Source of the DNA: Casuarina equisetifolia
Lineage: Eukaryota; Streptophyta; Magnoliopsida; Fagales; Casuarinaceae
Assembly: GCA_028551475.1 (NCBI GenBank)
Contig: CM052362.1
Span: 9,671,354 to 9,735,353 of the forward strand
Direction of reading: 5' to 3'
DNA length: 64,000 nucleotides
The notes beneath the pieces are model-generated. The model was not told where the DNA came from and did not search any database. It saw only the letters and a list, made by a program, of their open reading frames with translations. Of the stretch, positions 22,038 to 33,700 are shown in pieces. Every line of letters starts with the position of its first letter. Position 1 is the stretch's first letter. Position numbers and translations under genes: made by a program.

Positions 22038-22816
22038 TAACCATCATCTTCACCTCAAACTAAGACATTGCTAAAGAACACTTGTGACATCCTACTTTGT
22101 TAGGTGAAAATTCAACTTGGTATGTCCTATGGCCTTACAACATTACCTTTTGGCCATCGATACACTTAACTAGTGGCCATTATTTCTAAAAGGAGTAAGC
22201 ACCGATGACAACCACTATGCTAAATTTGTCACTAACCAATCATCAAGTGAGCCATTGTTGGTCTTGGTGCAACCCAATTTCAACCCAATCTTAGATATAG
22301 TATCCTTTTAGTCCATAAGCCAACAATATTATCCTAGCTCAATAGGTCCATAATTACTTTGAAATTGCATGCATGGTCTAATTTCAAAATGATTGGTTTC
22401 TTGATTTTGGTGCTACAAACCATATTAGCCTAGATGAATTTGGCCTTAATAATCTTTTAAATTACAATGGCAATCAAAACATCATTATTGGCAACGGTGT
22501 GGGTCTTTTCATAAGCTACACAAGTAAACTTGCAAATTCTAAAAGTTTAAATATTTCTAACATACTTGTGGTTCCTACTATTAAAAAGAAACTATTATTC
22601 ATTTCAAATTCACTATCGATATTATTTCTTTTATTTTACTCTCATTTTTGTACCATCCAAAGCCTTCGTATAAGTAGGACCTTGTTGCACAAACTAGTTA
22701 ATTATGGGCTATATGCTTGAGGAATCTTAAGCAATCATCCATGGCTTTTATGAGTATAACATCTTATATGGTGGATTGGCATCATATATTATGCCATAAA
22801 ATTATTCAAATGTAAT
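22038..22816 (+). pseudogene. Copia-B gag end, protease and pre-integrase remnant
   Basis: After Copia-A, the Copia-B frame resumes. At about 22400-22720 it shows a copia protease (a degenerate ATNHIS-type active-site region, IIIGNGVGLFISY, NISNILVVPTIKKKLLFISN), then RTLLHKLVNYGLYA. The start of the pre-integrase domain follows at about 22770 (WHHILCHK). LINE-1 inserts at 22817. Confidence 0.75.
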
Positions 22817-23358
22817 ATTGAGATTGGAATGAGTTATGTAGCCAGTGCTATTGGAAAGCCATTATACATGGATAAGGCCACTAAGCTTAGACAGAGGATT
22901 CATACGCAAAGGTATGTGTTGAAATAGATACAAAATGTTCTTTACCAACTTCTTTTGAAATTGACATGGGGAATGGTGCTATCTTTGAGATAGAAGTGGA
23001 GTATTGTTGGTTGCCTGAAATATGCAAGAAGTGTGACTGTTTTGGACATAAGGAATGTTTTTTAAACAAAAAAGAAATGTGGATTCCAGTGCAAAAGAAC
23101 TTATTAAGTCAAACGGAAAACTATGATGAAGGACATGGGGATAAAAAACATTCGGATAAAGGTACTGAAGATCAAGTTTATAAGGACCACAGACATGAGG
23201 ATATAAGAGATAAGATTCATGGCATTGTGCAGATTGCAAATTCAATAATGCATAAGGTTGAATTCACACCAATAGAGCAAAACAAGCTACAAAGTCCAAA
23301 GGCCAAATTAGATCAAACCACTATAGCAAGTGTAAATGGGCAAGGAAACAAAAAAAAA
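22817..23358 (+). pseudogene. LINE-1 ORF1 C-terminal part (DUF4283 end and knuckle)
   Basis: Reading starts at GMSYVASAIGKPLYMD (22830) and continues through YAKVCVEIDTK. The knuckle region is WLPEICKKCDCFGHKEC (C-x2-C-x4-H-x3-C). The open frame is 22966-23376. A His/Asp/Lys-rich tail follows. The coding is cut at 23358 by the LTR fragment. Confidence 0.8.
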
Positions 23359-24430
23359 TGTTGGAAATTAGGGTGACTAAAAATATTTTTGGTAAATATC
23401 AATTCTTGAAATATGTTTTTATATATGCAAAAAGAAAAATTATAGGAAGTAAAAGGTGTACAAATTATAATATCAATTAATAATATTATAAAGTAACCGG
23501 GTTCCTACATTTCTTCATAAAATATATTCTTAAAGTTCTTGTGAAATACATTTGTGTATTTAAATATTTCCTTAAGAAATAAAATATATTTGAATATATT
23601 TTATTTAGGAATATGATACTTGGTTTAATGTATTTGTAGGAACATGAGGGGCATTAACTCTATCTTGATGTTAGTTCAAAGCTAAGATATGTATTATACC
23701 AAAATATGAACTTTGTAAAAGATCATAGTTTTGGACCGTGTTTACATAATTAAACTTTGGACCCTGTTGATATTGGACCATGTTTATCTGTTGGATCTTT
23801 TGTTATTGGACTGGACCCTTGTTTCTAGATCGAAACTCTGTGATGTGGCCCGAGCTTGCGTCAACTCGACCCTGCTGGAGTAAGTCTTCTTGAACTATGG
23901 TGTCGTCTCGTCCATTAGAGATGCGCCTTGCCACGACATCGTCTCACTTAATAGAAATATGCACATAAGAGTTCTCTCGATGATTCTGCCCTAGCCGTTG
24001 TTACTCATCTCCGATGTCATCTCTGCTTCTCTCAAGTGCCGAAACCTCAACGAGAAGATTCTAGAGAAGACTGGCTGTTAGAATGGTTGGATTGTGGCTC
24101 TGAAGGTTGATATGAAGTTGATTTAATGGATAGGCTACTATTAATAACGGGCAGAAAGCTATGGTTCAAGTTTGATATAAAAAGGCCCTAAATATGCTTC
24201 CTATTTAAAGGAGATGTGTGCATGAAGATTTTCTCTTGATAATTTACATCTATTTGAAGCGTTCTCTTTGTGAAGAAAGTCTCTTAAGCTTGATTACTAT
24301 TTGATTCAAGTTCACTCACCTCTCAGTGACTCACAAGGGTTCGGTGATATTCGATTATTTGGTTTGATCTTTGATTATATATTAAATCATAGCTTATATA
24401 ACATATTTATGTGTTAATTTCATCTGCAAT
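23359..24430 (+). mobile_element. Truncated copia-type LTR inserted in LINE-1
   Basis: It starts TGTTGGAAATTA within an A-run. Near 23440-23510 it shares with other SIRE-type LTRs here a block that reads, in that orientation, GAAGTAAAAGGTGTACAAAT and TAATATTATAAAGTAACCGG. The LTR 3' end (a CATTATACCTTACA-type terminus) is missing. The sequence passes straight into LINE endonuclease near 24430. Part of the LTR and the N-terminal half of the endonuclease are therefore deleted together. Confidence 0.7.
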
Positions 24431-27430
24431 CTATGCAGCAAATGTAGTAAATGAATGAAAGGATCTTTGGAGCAACCTCACATATTGTTATAACAACTAT
24501 GGGAAGGACAATCAATGGCTACTTGTAGGAGATTTCAATACAGTGAGGAATCTAAATAAAAGGGTTAGTATAGCTGGTAGACGGGTAGAAGGAATAGAAG
24601 ATTTCAACAAGTTCATAAGTGATGTAGAACTTATAGAACCAAACTTTGTAGGACTTCTTCTATCATGGACGAATAAAGGTAAGGGAGCAGGGTTCAAAGG
24701 TAGTAAATTGGATAGATGTTTGGTAAACACTAAATGGTCACAAAGTAATGTGGATTTTTCTATTGAATTCAATACTCCTAGATTGTCAAATCATAGTCCT
24801 TCCATAATTAATGTGGGCAATAATAGACCGAGATAAAAAAGGGCCTTTATATTTTTCAACTTTTGACAAGACAACTCTTATTTTATGACAATAGTGAAAA
24901 ATACTTGGCAACTATAGGTTGAGGGTACATCAATGTATAGAATAATGATAAAGTTGAAGGAAATGAAAAAATAGTCGAGAAAGCTAAATAGAGAGGAATT
25001 TGGAGAATTACCAAGGAAAATAAAGATAGCTAGGAAGCAACTATAAATAGCACAAGAAAAGCTTTTTGATGACCCTTCAAATACCCAACTGCGCAATGAA
25101 AAAAAGGAATGGTTAGAAAAATTACTAATACATAGCAACCATGAAGAAATACTTTTCAAGCAAAAATCAAGGAATATTTGGTTGAAAGAGGGAGATTGTA
25201 ACAATAAAGTTTTTTTTTAGAAGATGATGAAGAGAAGAGCAACAAGCCACATTGCCAAGGTAGAAATAGATGATGGGTAACTTACTGAAGATCTTAAGGT
25301 GATTAAGAACAAAATTCTAAGTTACTATCAAAACTTGTTAGGGAGGGCAAACCAACTTCAACCATCATAAAGGAAATTAAGGGAGTTATTCCCCACTGAA
25401 ATTCCAGAAGAAACAAAGAGAAGCCTTATAGCAAATGTTCAAAGAGAAGATATACAAAAGGTCCTCAACACTATTGGTGAATAGAAAGCTCCAGGTCCTG
25501 ATGGATACAGTAGTTTATTCTTTACAAAAGCTTAGAGTATTATAAGGAGTGAGATAGAATAAATAGTTATAGCTTTCTTTCAGAAGTGACAGCTACTGCG
25601 AAGCATAATTTCAACGATAATCTCCCTTGTCCCTAAGAAAGTAAATGCTACTAATATGAAAGATTTTAGGCCTATCCCTTGTTGCAATGTGCTTTACAAG
25701 ATCATTTCTAAAATTATGGCAAAAAGATTAAGCAAAGCTTTGCCTCATTTCATACATCTTTGTCAGACAGCTTTTGTGCCAAGTAGAAACATTAAAGAAA
25801 ACATTTTGTTATGTTAAGAGCTAATACACAATTATCACAAAGATATTCATGGAAAAAGAGTGACAATTAAGGTTGATATTATGAAAGCATATGATTGAGT
25901 AGACTGGAATGCAATTTTAAATACTTTGAAAGTTTTGAAGTTTCCAGACAAATTCAGATTGTTGATTGAAAGTTGCATCACTACTGTTGGATATTCTATA
26001 AACATAAATGGCTCTTATATGGGATTTTTTTAAGGGGGTAAAAGGACTTAGACAAGGAGACCCTCTCTTTCCTTTTCTCTTTGTTATTGTGATGGAGATT
26101 CTTAACAAAATTATACCAAAGAAAATATCTTTTGGAAGGTTCAAATTTCATTGGAAATGCTCTAAAAAGAATATCACTCACCTATGCTTTGCTGATGACC
26201 TTTTTTTGTTTGCTCATGGAGATATTGAGTCTATATTGTGTTTACTAGATGTTATGAAAGAATTTGAGGATATAACAGGTTTGAAAATGCATCCACAAAA
26301 GTGTCAAATTTTCTTTTTAGGCTTGTCTGAACAGGAAAAGGCTTTAATACTTTATCATATTCTTATCCAAGAGAGCCAACTTCCTATAAAATACTTGGGA
26401 GTTCATTGATTACCAAAAGACTCTCCAAACTAGATTATACAATCTTGACAGAAAAGATATTAAGGCAAATTGAAGGTTGGGAGTCTTAAGCATATTAGTT
26501 ATGGGGGAAGATTGCAGCTAGCAAAAAGTGTTCTATTTTCCTTGCAAACATATTGGATGCAAATTTTTCTACTACCGAACAGACACTTTATGAAATTAAA
26601 AGAAGGATTAGAATATTCCTTTGGGCAGGTAAATCTAATGGACGATGTGTAGTGAAAGTGGCATGGAAAGAAGTTTGTTGGCCTAAAATTTCTGGAGGAT
26701 TGGGTCTGATAGACATTCATGAATAAGGTAGTAGTTGGAAAACTTTTATGGTCTCTTGTACGTAGTAACTCAAACTCTTTATAGGTTAAATGGATGATAA
26801 CAAAAAATTTGAAGGGAAAAAATGTATTAGAAGTTGAGATGAAAGGATCACTAATTTGGAGTTTTAGGAATATTTTACAAGTAAGAAGTGAACTCACACA
26901 AGTAGTGATGGGCTCAGAATACATTATTGCCAAAAGTTATATAGCACTAAGAGAGCACAAAGAAGATACTAAATGGGCAAAACTTGTATGGAAAGAAGGT
27001 ATACCAAAGTATAATTTTATATGTTGGATCATTTTGAAAGGCAAACTATCAACAACAGATCATGTGGTTGTATGGAATAGCTTAGTGGACCTACAATGCA
27101 ACTTTTTCTAACAAGGAGAAGAATCATCAAAACATTTATTTTTTGAATGTAGGTTCACAAATTACATATGGAAGACTCTGTTAGGTATGAATGGATTAAC
27201 TCAAAGAATTAAACATTGGAGAGCTAAAATATGTTAGATGATCAAGGTTGTCAAGAGTAAGAGTTTTGCAGCAACCATGCTTATCTTTCAAGGCCATATT
27301 GTATCACATTTGGAGGGAAAGAAATAGAAGAAGATTCAATGATAAAAGTCTAGATAGTTCAACCATTATTGCTAAAATCAATAAGGATGCGAGAGGGAAG
27401 ATTTTATCTACTAAAGGAGTAAAGCTATAA
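24431..27430 (+). pseudogene. LINE-1 ORF2: endonuclease C-half, reverse transcriptase, zf-RVT
   Basis: The endonuclease part at 24440-24840 has WLLVGDFNTV and LLLSWTNKGKGAG. The reverse transcriptase runs 25430-26410: KAPGPDGYS, IKVDIMKAYD (motif A), LRQGDPLFPFLFVIVME and CFADDLFLFAHGD (catalytic Asp pair). A zf-RVT-like tail (IPKYNFICWIILKGKLSTTD, HLFFEC) lies at about 27000-27150. The protein would nick target DNA and copy the RNA there. About ten stops and frameshifts show it is dead. Confidence 0.88.
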
Positions 27431-27563
27431 ATTGTAATAAATTCTTACAAGAGCTTTGGAATTTGCCAAACACAGTGTTTGAGCTTAAATGATGATGGTG
27501 TAATTGAACAATCTTGTAATTGTTTACAATGATATATAATTTTTGACCTTTCACCAAAAAAAC

Positions 27564-30240
27564 TTATTCAAATGTAATAAGGTTGTTAAAAATAATGAAT
27601 ATTCATGGGAATCTTCCTATTACTTGCAATGCTTATTGGACCAATAAAAGTCTATGCCAAGCCCATCCTTCCATAAAAAAATATATCTAAGGCCCTATTT
27701 GACTTGGTCCACTTTGATTTATAAAGCCCCACCCTAATAACCTCTTCATAAGGGAATCAATATTACATCTACTTTGTAGATGATTTTTTCCAAATTCATA
27801 TGGATATTCCATGCCATCAAGAGATCAATTTCTTTTGAAGTCTTTAAAAAATTTCAATCATTTGTTGAAAATCAAAAGCAAATGAAAATAAAAACAATTT
27901 AATGTGGTGGTGCTACTAAATTTTACATCACAATCCTTTAAAAATTACTTATCTCAAAAGGGTATTTTTCAACATCTATCAAGCCTATATGTTCTATTTC
28001 AAAATGGATTTACAGAAAGGAAACATATACATCTTACTAAACTGGGGCTCTTAATGTTAAATCAAGTCCAAATACCCATTCAATATTGGGATTATGCAAT
28101 TGAAACCACAACCCATATTATAAATAGGCTCCCAAGCCCAATCATTAAAAAACAAAACTCCATGGGAAAAGTTATTTCACCAAAAACCCACCATTTCATA
28201 CCTTAGAGTGTTTGCTTGGTATATCCATATTTATGCCCATATACACAACATAAATTGACAATTGTTCTAATTCTTGTGTATTTCTTGTATATCTAATAGG
28301 CTGTAAAGACTATCATTAATTTTATCCAAAAATAAAAAGATGTATATTATAGGAGATGCTATTTTTGCTGAACATTAATTCCTTTTTAGCTAATGAGCAA
28401 AAAAAAAAAAGATGTTTTCCCTCTTAACAAGGACTTACTTATTCAATTGGCTATATTTGTGCTACCACCATCTACAATTTAGATTGCCAATCAAGTACCA
28501 ACCTCTCTTAAACAATCATCATCCTCCAATAGGCCTATATAACACCCTCTTGAGCCTATACCAACAAGTTTTTAATCATCCTTTATCCATGATTCTCAAC
28601 GCTATCCAATGACAACTCACCTTTTAAGTGGATTCATTACAAGACATACTATAACACCTAATAATACTTATGTCCTTGCTACTTCTACACATAAATATAT
28701 AGAACCATGAAACTATACAAATGCCTTTAAAAGATCCCAATTGATGCAAAGCAACTGTATAACAATACATTATCTTACTTAAAAACAAAACATGGGAGTT
28801 AGTTTCCCAACCTCTTCCTATCATTCCTATAAGATGTAAAAGGGCATACAAAGTTAAATTGCATTTTAATGGTTGGCTCTCTTGCACATCATAAAGGCAT
28901 ACTCGTTGTGAATAGCTTTCATCAATGGCCAAGAATTGACCATACAAAAACATTTAGTCCCATAGTTAAACCAATCATACTCAGAAAAATATTGCTCTAG
29001 CTTATTCACAAGGCTAGGAAATTAAACAATTAAATATCAAAGATTTCTTCTTACAGGTCAACTAAATGAAGAAGTTTATATGACGTAGCCACAGGGATTT
29101 GTTGACTTTATCAATCTGCACCTTGTTTTTTGTCTCAAATGTGCACTATATAACCTAAAACAAGCCTTTGAGCATGGAATCATATACTTAGTAACTTCCT
29201 TGAATAAATTGGATTTACAATATCTAAGGTTGATTCCTTATTTTTTATCCTACACAATGTTATCATCTTAGTTTATGTGAATGACATAATTTTCACAAGA
29301 AGCCTAGATGCTTCCTTATTAAAAATTCTCTCCTAACTTAAAAATGAATTTGACATCAAAGATTTAGGTTGTTTTCATCATTTCCTAGGAATTGAAGTTC
29401 AATTTTAGCAAATGGCCTATTCCTCCATCAAGCAAAACATGCTCATGAAATTTTCATTGTGCCAAAATGGGTGAAGCTTGTGGTTGGTCAACATCTTGTA
29501 CAATAGGATATCCACCATTTATTACCAATGGTGAAACATACCGTGATGTTACTCATTATTTAAGTATTGTTAGTTCTCTTTAATATCTTACTTTCACTAG
29601 GTTTGATATCACACATGCTGTTAACATGGGATGCCAATATATACAAGTCCTACCACCACCCATTGTACCTTTGTTAAATGCATTCTTCATTTTCTTGTAA
29701 ATACATCATGATATGAGATTCAAATCACAAAATATGTGTCATACAACCTTAATGGATACTCTAAAGCAGGATTAGTAGGTGATTGCAATGATTGAAGATC
29801 TACTAGTGGATTTTACATTTTCCTTAGACCTAATATTATTTCTTGGAACTCTAGGAAATAGAACATTGTAGCTCATTCAAGCACTGAAGCTAAATTTGAA
29901 ACTCTTGTTGATATTGCCACTCAACTCACTTGGATTAAAGCTTTTCTCAAAGATCCTTAAGAGTAGTTACTCCACCCACCAATTTTTTGGTTTGACAACT
30001 TATCAATCCTTTATCTCTCCACCAGTCCCATCTTCCATGCCAAAACAAAATATGTTGAAATAAACTTCCACTTACTAATAAAGTGGATTAAAAGTAAACA
30101 TTTGTTTATTTATTTAATTTCCTTCATTAATCAAATGGAAGACATCCTTACCAAAAGTCTCTCATCTATAGGATTCAAGATCCTCCAAAACAAGCTTACA
30201 ATTCGTACAAACCCATCAACTTGCAAGGGAATATTAAAAT
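27564..30240 (+). pseudogene. Copia-B integrase, reverse transcriptase and RNase H (decayed)
   Basis: The integrase continues at 27650-28200 (FEVFKKFQSFVENQ, IIKKQNS). The reverse transcriptase is near 29050-29420 (LNEEVYMT, CALYNLKQA). SIVSSLQYLTFTRFDITHAVN-like residues occur near 29570-29630. RNase H is at 29780-29960 (RRSTSGF-like, AHSSTEAKFETLVDIATQL), and the frame ends ADILTKSLSSIGFKILQ at 30130-30200. Many stops are present. No catalytic YVDD is intact. Confidence 0.8.
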
Positions 30241-30700
30241 TAGAACCAATAGGTGTCTACCATGTTAGCAAAGATGCATCATCACCACCACGTGGCAAGG
30301 CCACATCATCATCACTTATCCACATTAGCTAGAGGGAAATCAAGTGTGCATGTAGTCCATGCCATCACCACCAACCTTTTGCCCGACAACTCACACGCTA
30401 GTCATGCCAGAATATTTGTATCCAGTGTCAATCACCAAAACAAAAAAGGATAAAAGTCAATTTCTTAAATCATGCTTTTTCCAATCCTACTAGAATAAAA
30501 AAACTGTCTCAATCACACCAAACCTCATTGATTACTAATTAGGTTTATTTCAAATGTTTTCCATTTCATTAGAAATGCCTTGTATTCATGAAAAATCCTA
30601 CTCCTTATTGTCTGCCATTAATTTAAACTTATTTTCCTAGTTTAGGTGTTTTGGTTTTCCTACAAGTTGAAGGTCCTATTGTACATTCGAATCATCGAGT
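30241..30700. other. Interval between Copia-B and the ABCG gene
   Basis: This may hold the Copia-B 3' LTR (start TGTTAGCAAAGATGC at 30263) and the ABCG 3' untranslated region with its polyadenylation sites (minus strand). CATCATCACC-type repeats here produce a spurious His-rich open frame. The boundary between LTR and gene is not clear. Confidence 0.4.
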
Positions 30701-33700
30701 TCAAAATACTCCCTTCGTGTTCATTGTTCTGGTGTTCATAATCTTGTTGAAAAATTGATTCACCAAATCAACAAATTTCGTGAAATTAACTGTTCTAACT
30801 ACCTTCTCTGTAATCTTTATGATGACCAGAAATAGAAGTCGATAAAAAGCAATCATCCCTAGCAGAACGGCTAGATCTCCCCACTTTGAGTAACCTATTT
30901 CAGCATGCCATGTATTTCTCAGAATTTCATCTCCGGAGAGGAGGTGGAAATGACCAGCTTCGTGACTAGGAAATAATGCTCCTGCAAACTCGTTCTTGAA
31001 CATGCCTTGGTAGGCATACTTATGAAAAGAGATCTCAAAAAGTGGGTACTTCCACACCGGCTTCGGAATATCACTTGGCAATCTGAAGAATCCACCCACT
31101 AATACCATCAGCCCTTGAATTCCAGCACCAGTTATTATTCCCATTAGGTAATTGGGCACAACAGATGCCACAATCATCATCAGGCTCTCAACCAGCATCA
31201 TGCAAGCAAACAGCACCAGAACGAAGTATGCAAAGTACTGGAATCCGTCGCGTAGTCCAGCCAGGAAATAAGCCGTGGCTCCAGGAATCACAGAAACCAG
31301 TAACAGGTATGGCATGGCGGAGACTGTATTGCTTATGACAAAAGCTCCGACACCATAATGCCCATTTAATCTTTCTCGTTCAAATATCTGGCATGAGGTT
31401 CAAGAAAACCTTAGGAGAACTTACAACTGACATTGTAATCATATTCTTTTCACGATTTTAGCTCACAGGTGAAAAAAGAAGTTGTCAATACCTTCATGTC
31501 CTCCATAAAAGAAGGAAATCCACCGATGGCCATGAATGTTAGAAACGAAGCTATGAACATGATCAGTGAACCTCTAGCCTGCAACAATCAGAACCACCAT
31601 GTTTAAATTCCATCGTCGTTTACCATGGCGTTGTACAGTGTTAATCAGATCCTTAGACGACTGTTTCTGTTACCTGAATCGAACCAGGACCATAGCCAAT
31701 ATCGTAAAACACTGTGCCAAGGCCAACAGCCAGTGCGATATAGATTGCCAGACGCAACCAATAGTAGCCCAGATCACGATGCATATTCACAGAAGACCTT
31801 CTCGTTAGAACAAGACTTTGACTGAAGAAGCTTGCACGACTTTTTCTTGTCTTCAATTCTCCATAGGCCTGAAACTCGAGAAAAATATCATTCACCAGCT
31901 TGCATAGTATGTAAAACATTAATCAGATTACTTGCTTACCTGTTTCTGTATTTCAGCTAATTCCTTTCTTGATTGTCGGTGTCTGTCCGATAATCCGTAC
32001 GACTTTATGAGTATTTCAATTGCTTCCTCGGTTGACATTCCATTACCTTCACCTTCTTCGATATCCTAATAAAACAAAATATATAATCATCAAAATGTTG
32101 AGCTCACTTTACGTCATCATCTCGAAGAAAATATCGATGACAGAAGGAAATCTTACCTTTTTGAAGTCCCTGTTTATGGTTTTCAGGAAGTGGTCCGAGG
32201 GATTTTGAAGGTCAGGGCAGGGGAAGCCACATAAAGCAAAAAACTGCGTAATTTGAATTGGGAGAATGGTTATGATGTCTTCCATCTCTAAGATCCTCCA
32301 GAAACACTGAGCAAGTTCGTTAGGTTTACCTCAGTTGCTGCAGAAGCTGGACCAAAATATACAGTTTTGCCTGCAGACAGGAGACAAAGATTGTTGAAGA
32401 GCTGAAAAACTTCACTGCTGGGCTGATGAATGGAGACAATGATGGTTCCTCCGACCCCGTCTCTTTGACGCAAGCGTGCGATTCTGCACATGACATAGTA
32501 CGAGGCTGCGCTATCAAGCCCACTTGTAGGCTCGTCCAGAAACAGAAGCTTGGGGCGTGTTAGGATCTCAATGCAAATGCTGACTCTCCTCTTCTGCCCA
32601 CCGCTAATGCCTTTAACGCCCCACCCTCCAATTCTAGTGTCCACGGCATCTTGCAGACCCATCTCTCTTATCGTCATTTCTGCTCTCTCCTTTTTCTCAG
32701 ATGCCGACATGGAGTCCGGTAGTTGGAGCTGAGCTGAGTAGTGCACGGCCTCTCTCACCGTCAAAGCCATCATCAAAGTATCATCTTGTGTTACATAAGC
32801 CTGAATTCATCAGACAAATATAAGAAATCCGTTCATTAGAGTATCATCTTGGGTCACACACAAATTCGACCCAACAGCGCATCTTACGATTGATACCATG
32901 TTAATTGAACTCCTATTCAATTAGCATTAAATATTTACAACAAATCCTGTGCTAATATTTGCATTCCTAGCTTGAAATATTTCTCGTCTTTAATTCTACA
33001 TAGGCCTGAAACAAATACAAAGGAATTTAAGCTGGAGTATTTTTCTCGTCTTTAATATGCATCAAAGTCGGAAATTTTGATGGTCTCTCTCTCTCTCTTC
33101 TCTCTCTGTGTGTTCTCTTTATTCTTTCTTAAAGTTTCGTGGGTTTCTGAATATATGCTTTCCTAACCCACTAGATGTTTGGGACCATCATCCGCCGTAT
33201 ATTTTCTACTTTCTAGCTTCTTGCCCAACATAAAGTCAAAAAGTATCATGAGTTGATGCAAATTGGAATGTGCCTGTCCACATTAAACAAGAATTCGCAG
33301 ACCCTTGCACAACTTCTTGCACAACTTAATTGACTTTATGAAGCAAGAATGCGTTTTTAGCAGTTTTTCTTCTTCCCATACCGATGTTCCATAGGCGAGG
33401 GCCTGCTTACGACCATTGACCAGAATGTCTCCTGTTTGCCGAACGTTTGAACCCAACCTCCCTGCAATATGAACAATCAAGTTACATGGTAACGACTGCC
33501 ATAAAATTAGCTCCTTTTAGTAAAAGGGTAGTACCATTTTTCCTTCTTAGGTAAAAGGAGGTTTGGAGGGTTATGGAATGTTGAATCCAAAATGTAAGTT
33601 TGGGTGGTCAATAGCCAATCATTAGATTACTCGCCTTGACATGAAAATAACTTTTTATTCATATTGAAAGAAGAAAAAAAAATGAGACTATTGAAGATAA

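Larger units (their letters stand above)
22817..27563 (+). mobile_element. LINE-1: 5'-truncated L1-type LINE with 15-bp target duplication
   Basis: The element is flanked by identical TTATTCAAATGTAAT at 22802-22816 and 27564-27578. It ends in a short A-run (27555-27562). It starts inside ORF1 (5' truncation is usual for LINEs), carries an inserted LTR piece (23359-24430), and then most of ORF2. Copia-B integrase resumes at 27564. The 3' end matches LINE-2 near 48020-48290, so they are one family. Confidence 0.9.
6885..30240 (+). mobile_element. Copia-B: old Ty1/copia element, split by Copia-A and LINE-1
   Basis: Three segments join in coding order on the plus strand: gag (6885-7584), gag end/protease (22038-22816), and integrase to RNase H (27564-30240). 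The interruptions are Copia-A (7585-22037) and LINE-1 (22817-27563). Frames carry many stops, so the element is inactive. LTRs are not confidently recognised. The 3' LTR may lie at about 30266-30660, starting TGTTAGCAAAGATGC, just before the ABCG gene. Confidence 0.8.

Noticed and set aside
26499..26933. 144-codon minus-strand frame
   Set aside because: Antisense shadow of LINE-1 ORF2.
30253..30453. His-rich open frame (metal-binding-like)
   Set aside because: Arises from CATCATCACC simple repeats next to the Copia-B end; no supporting gene structure.
31599..31825. Two plus-strand frames within the ABCG gene
   Set aside because: Antisense to ABCG exon 6 and its introns; the minus strand carries the real splice structure and motifs.
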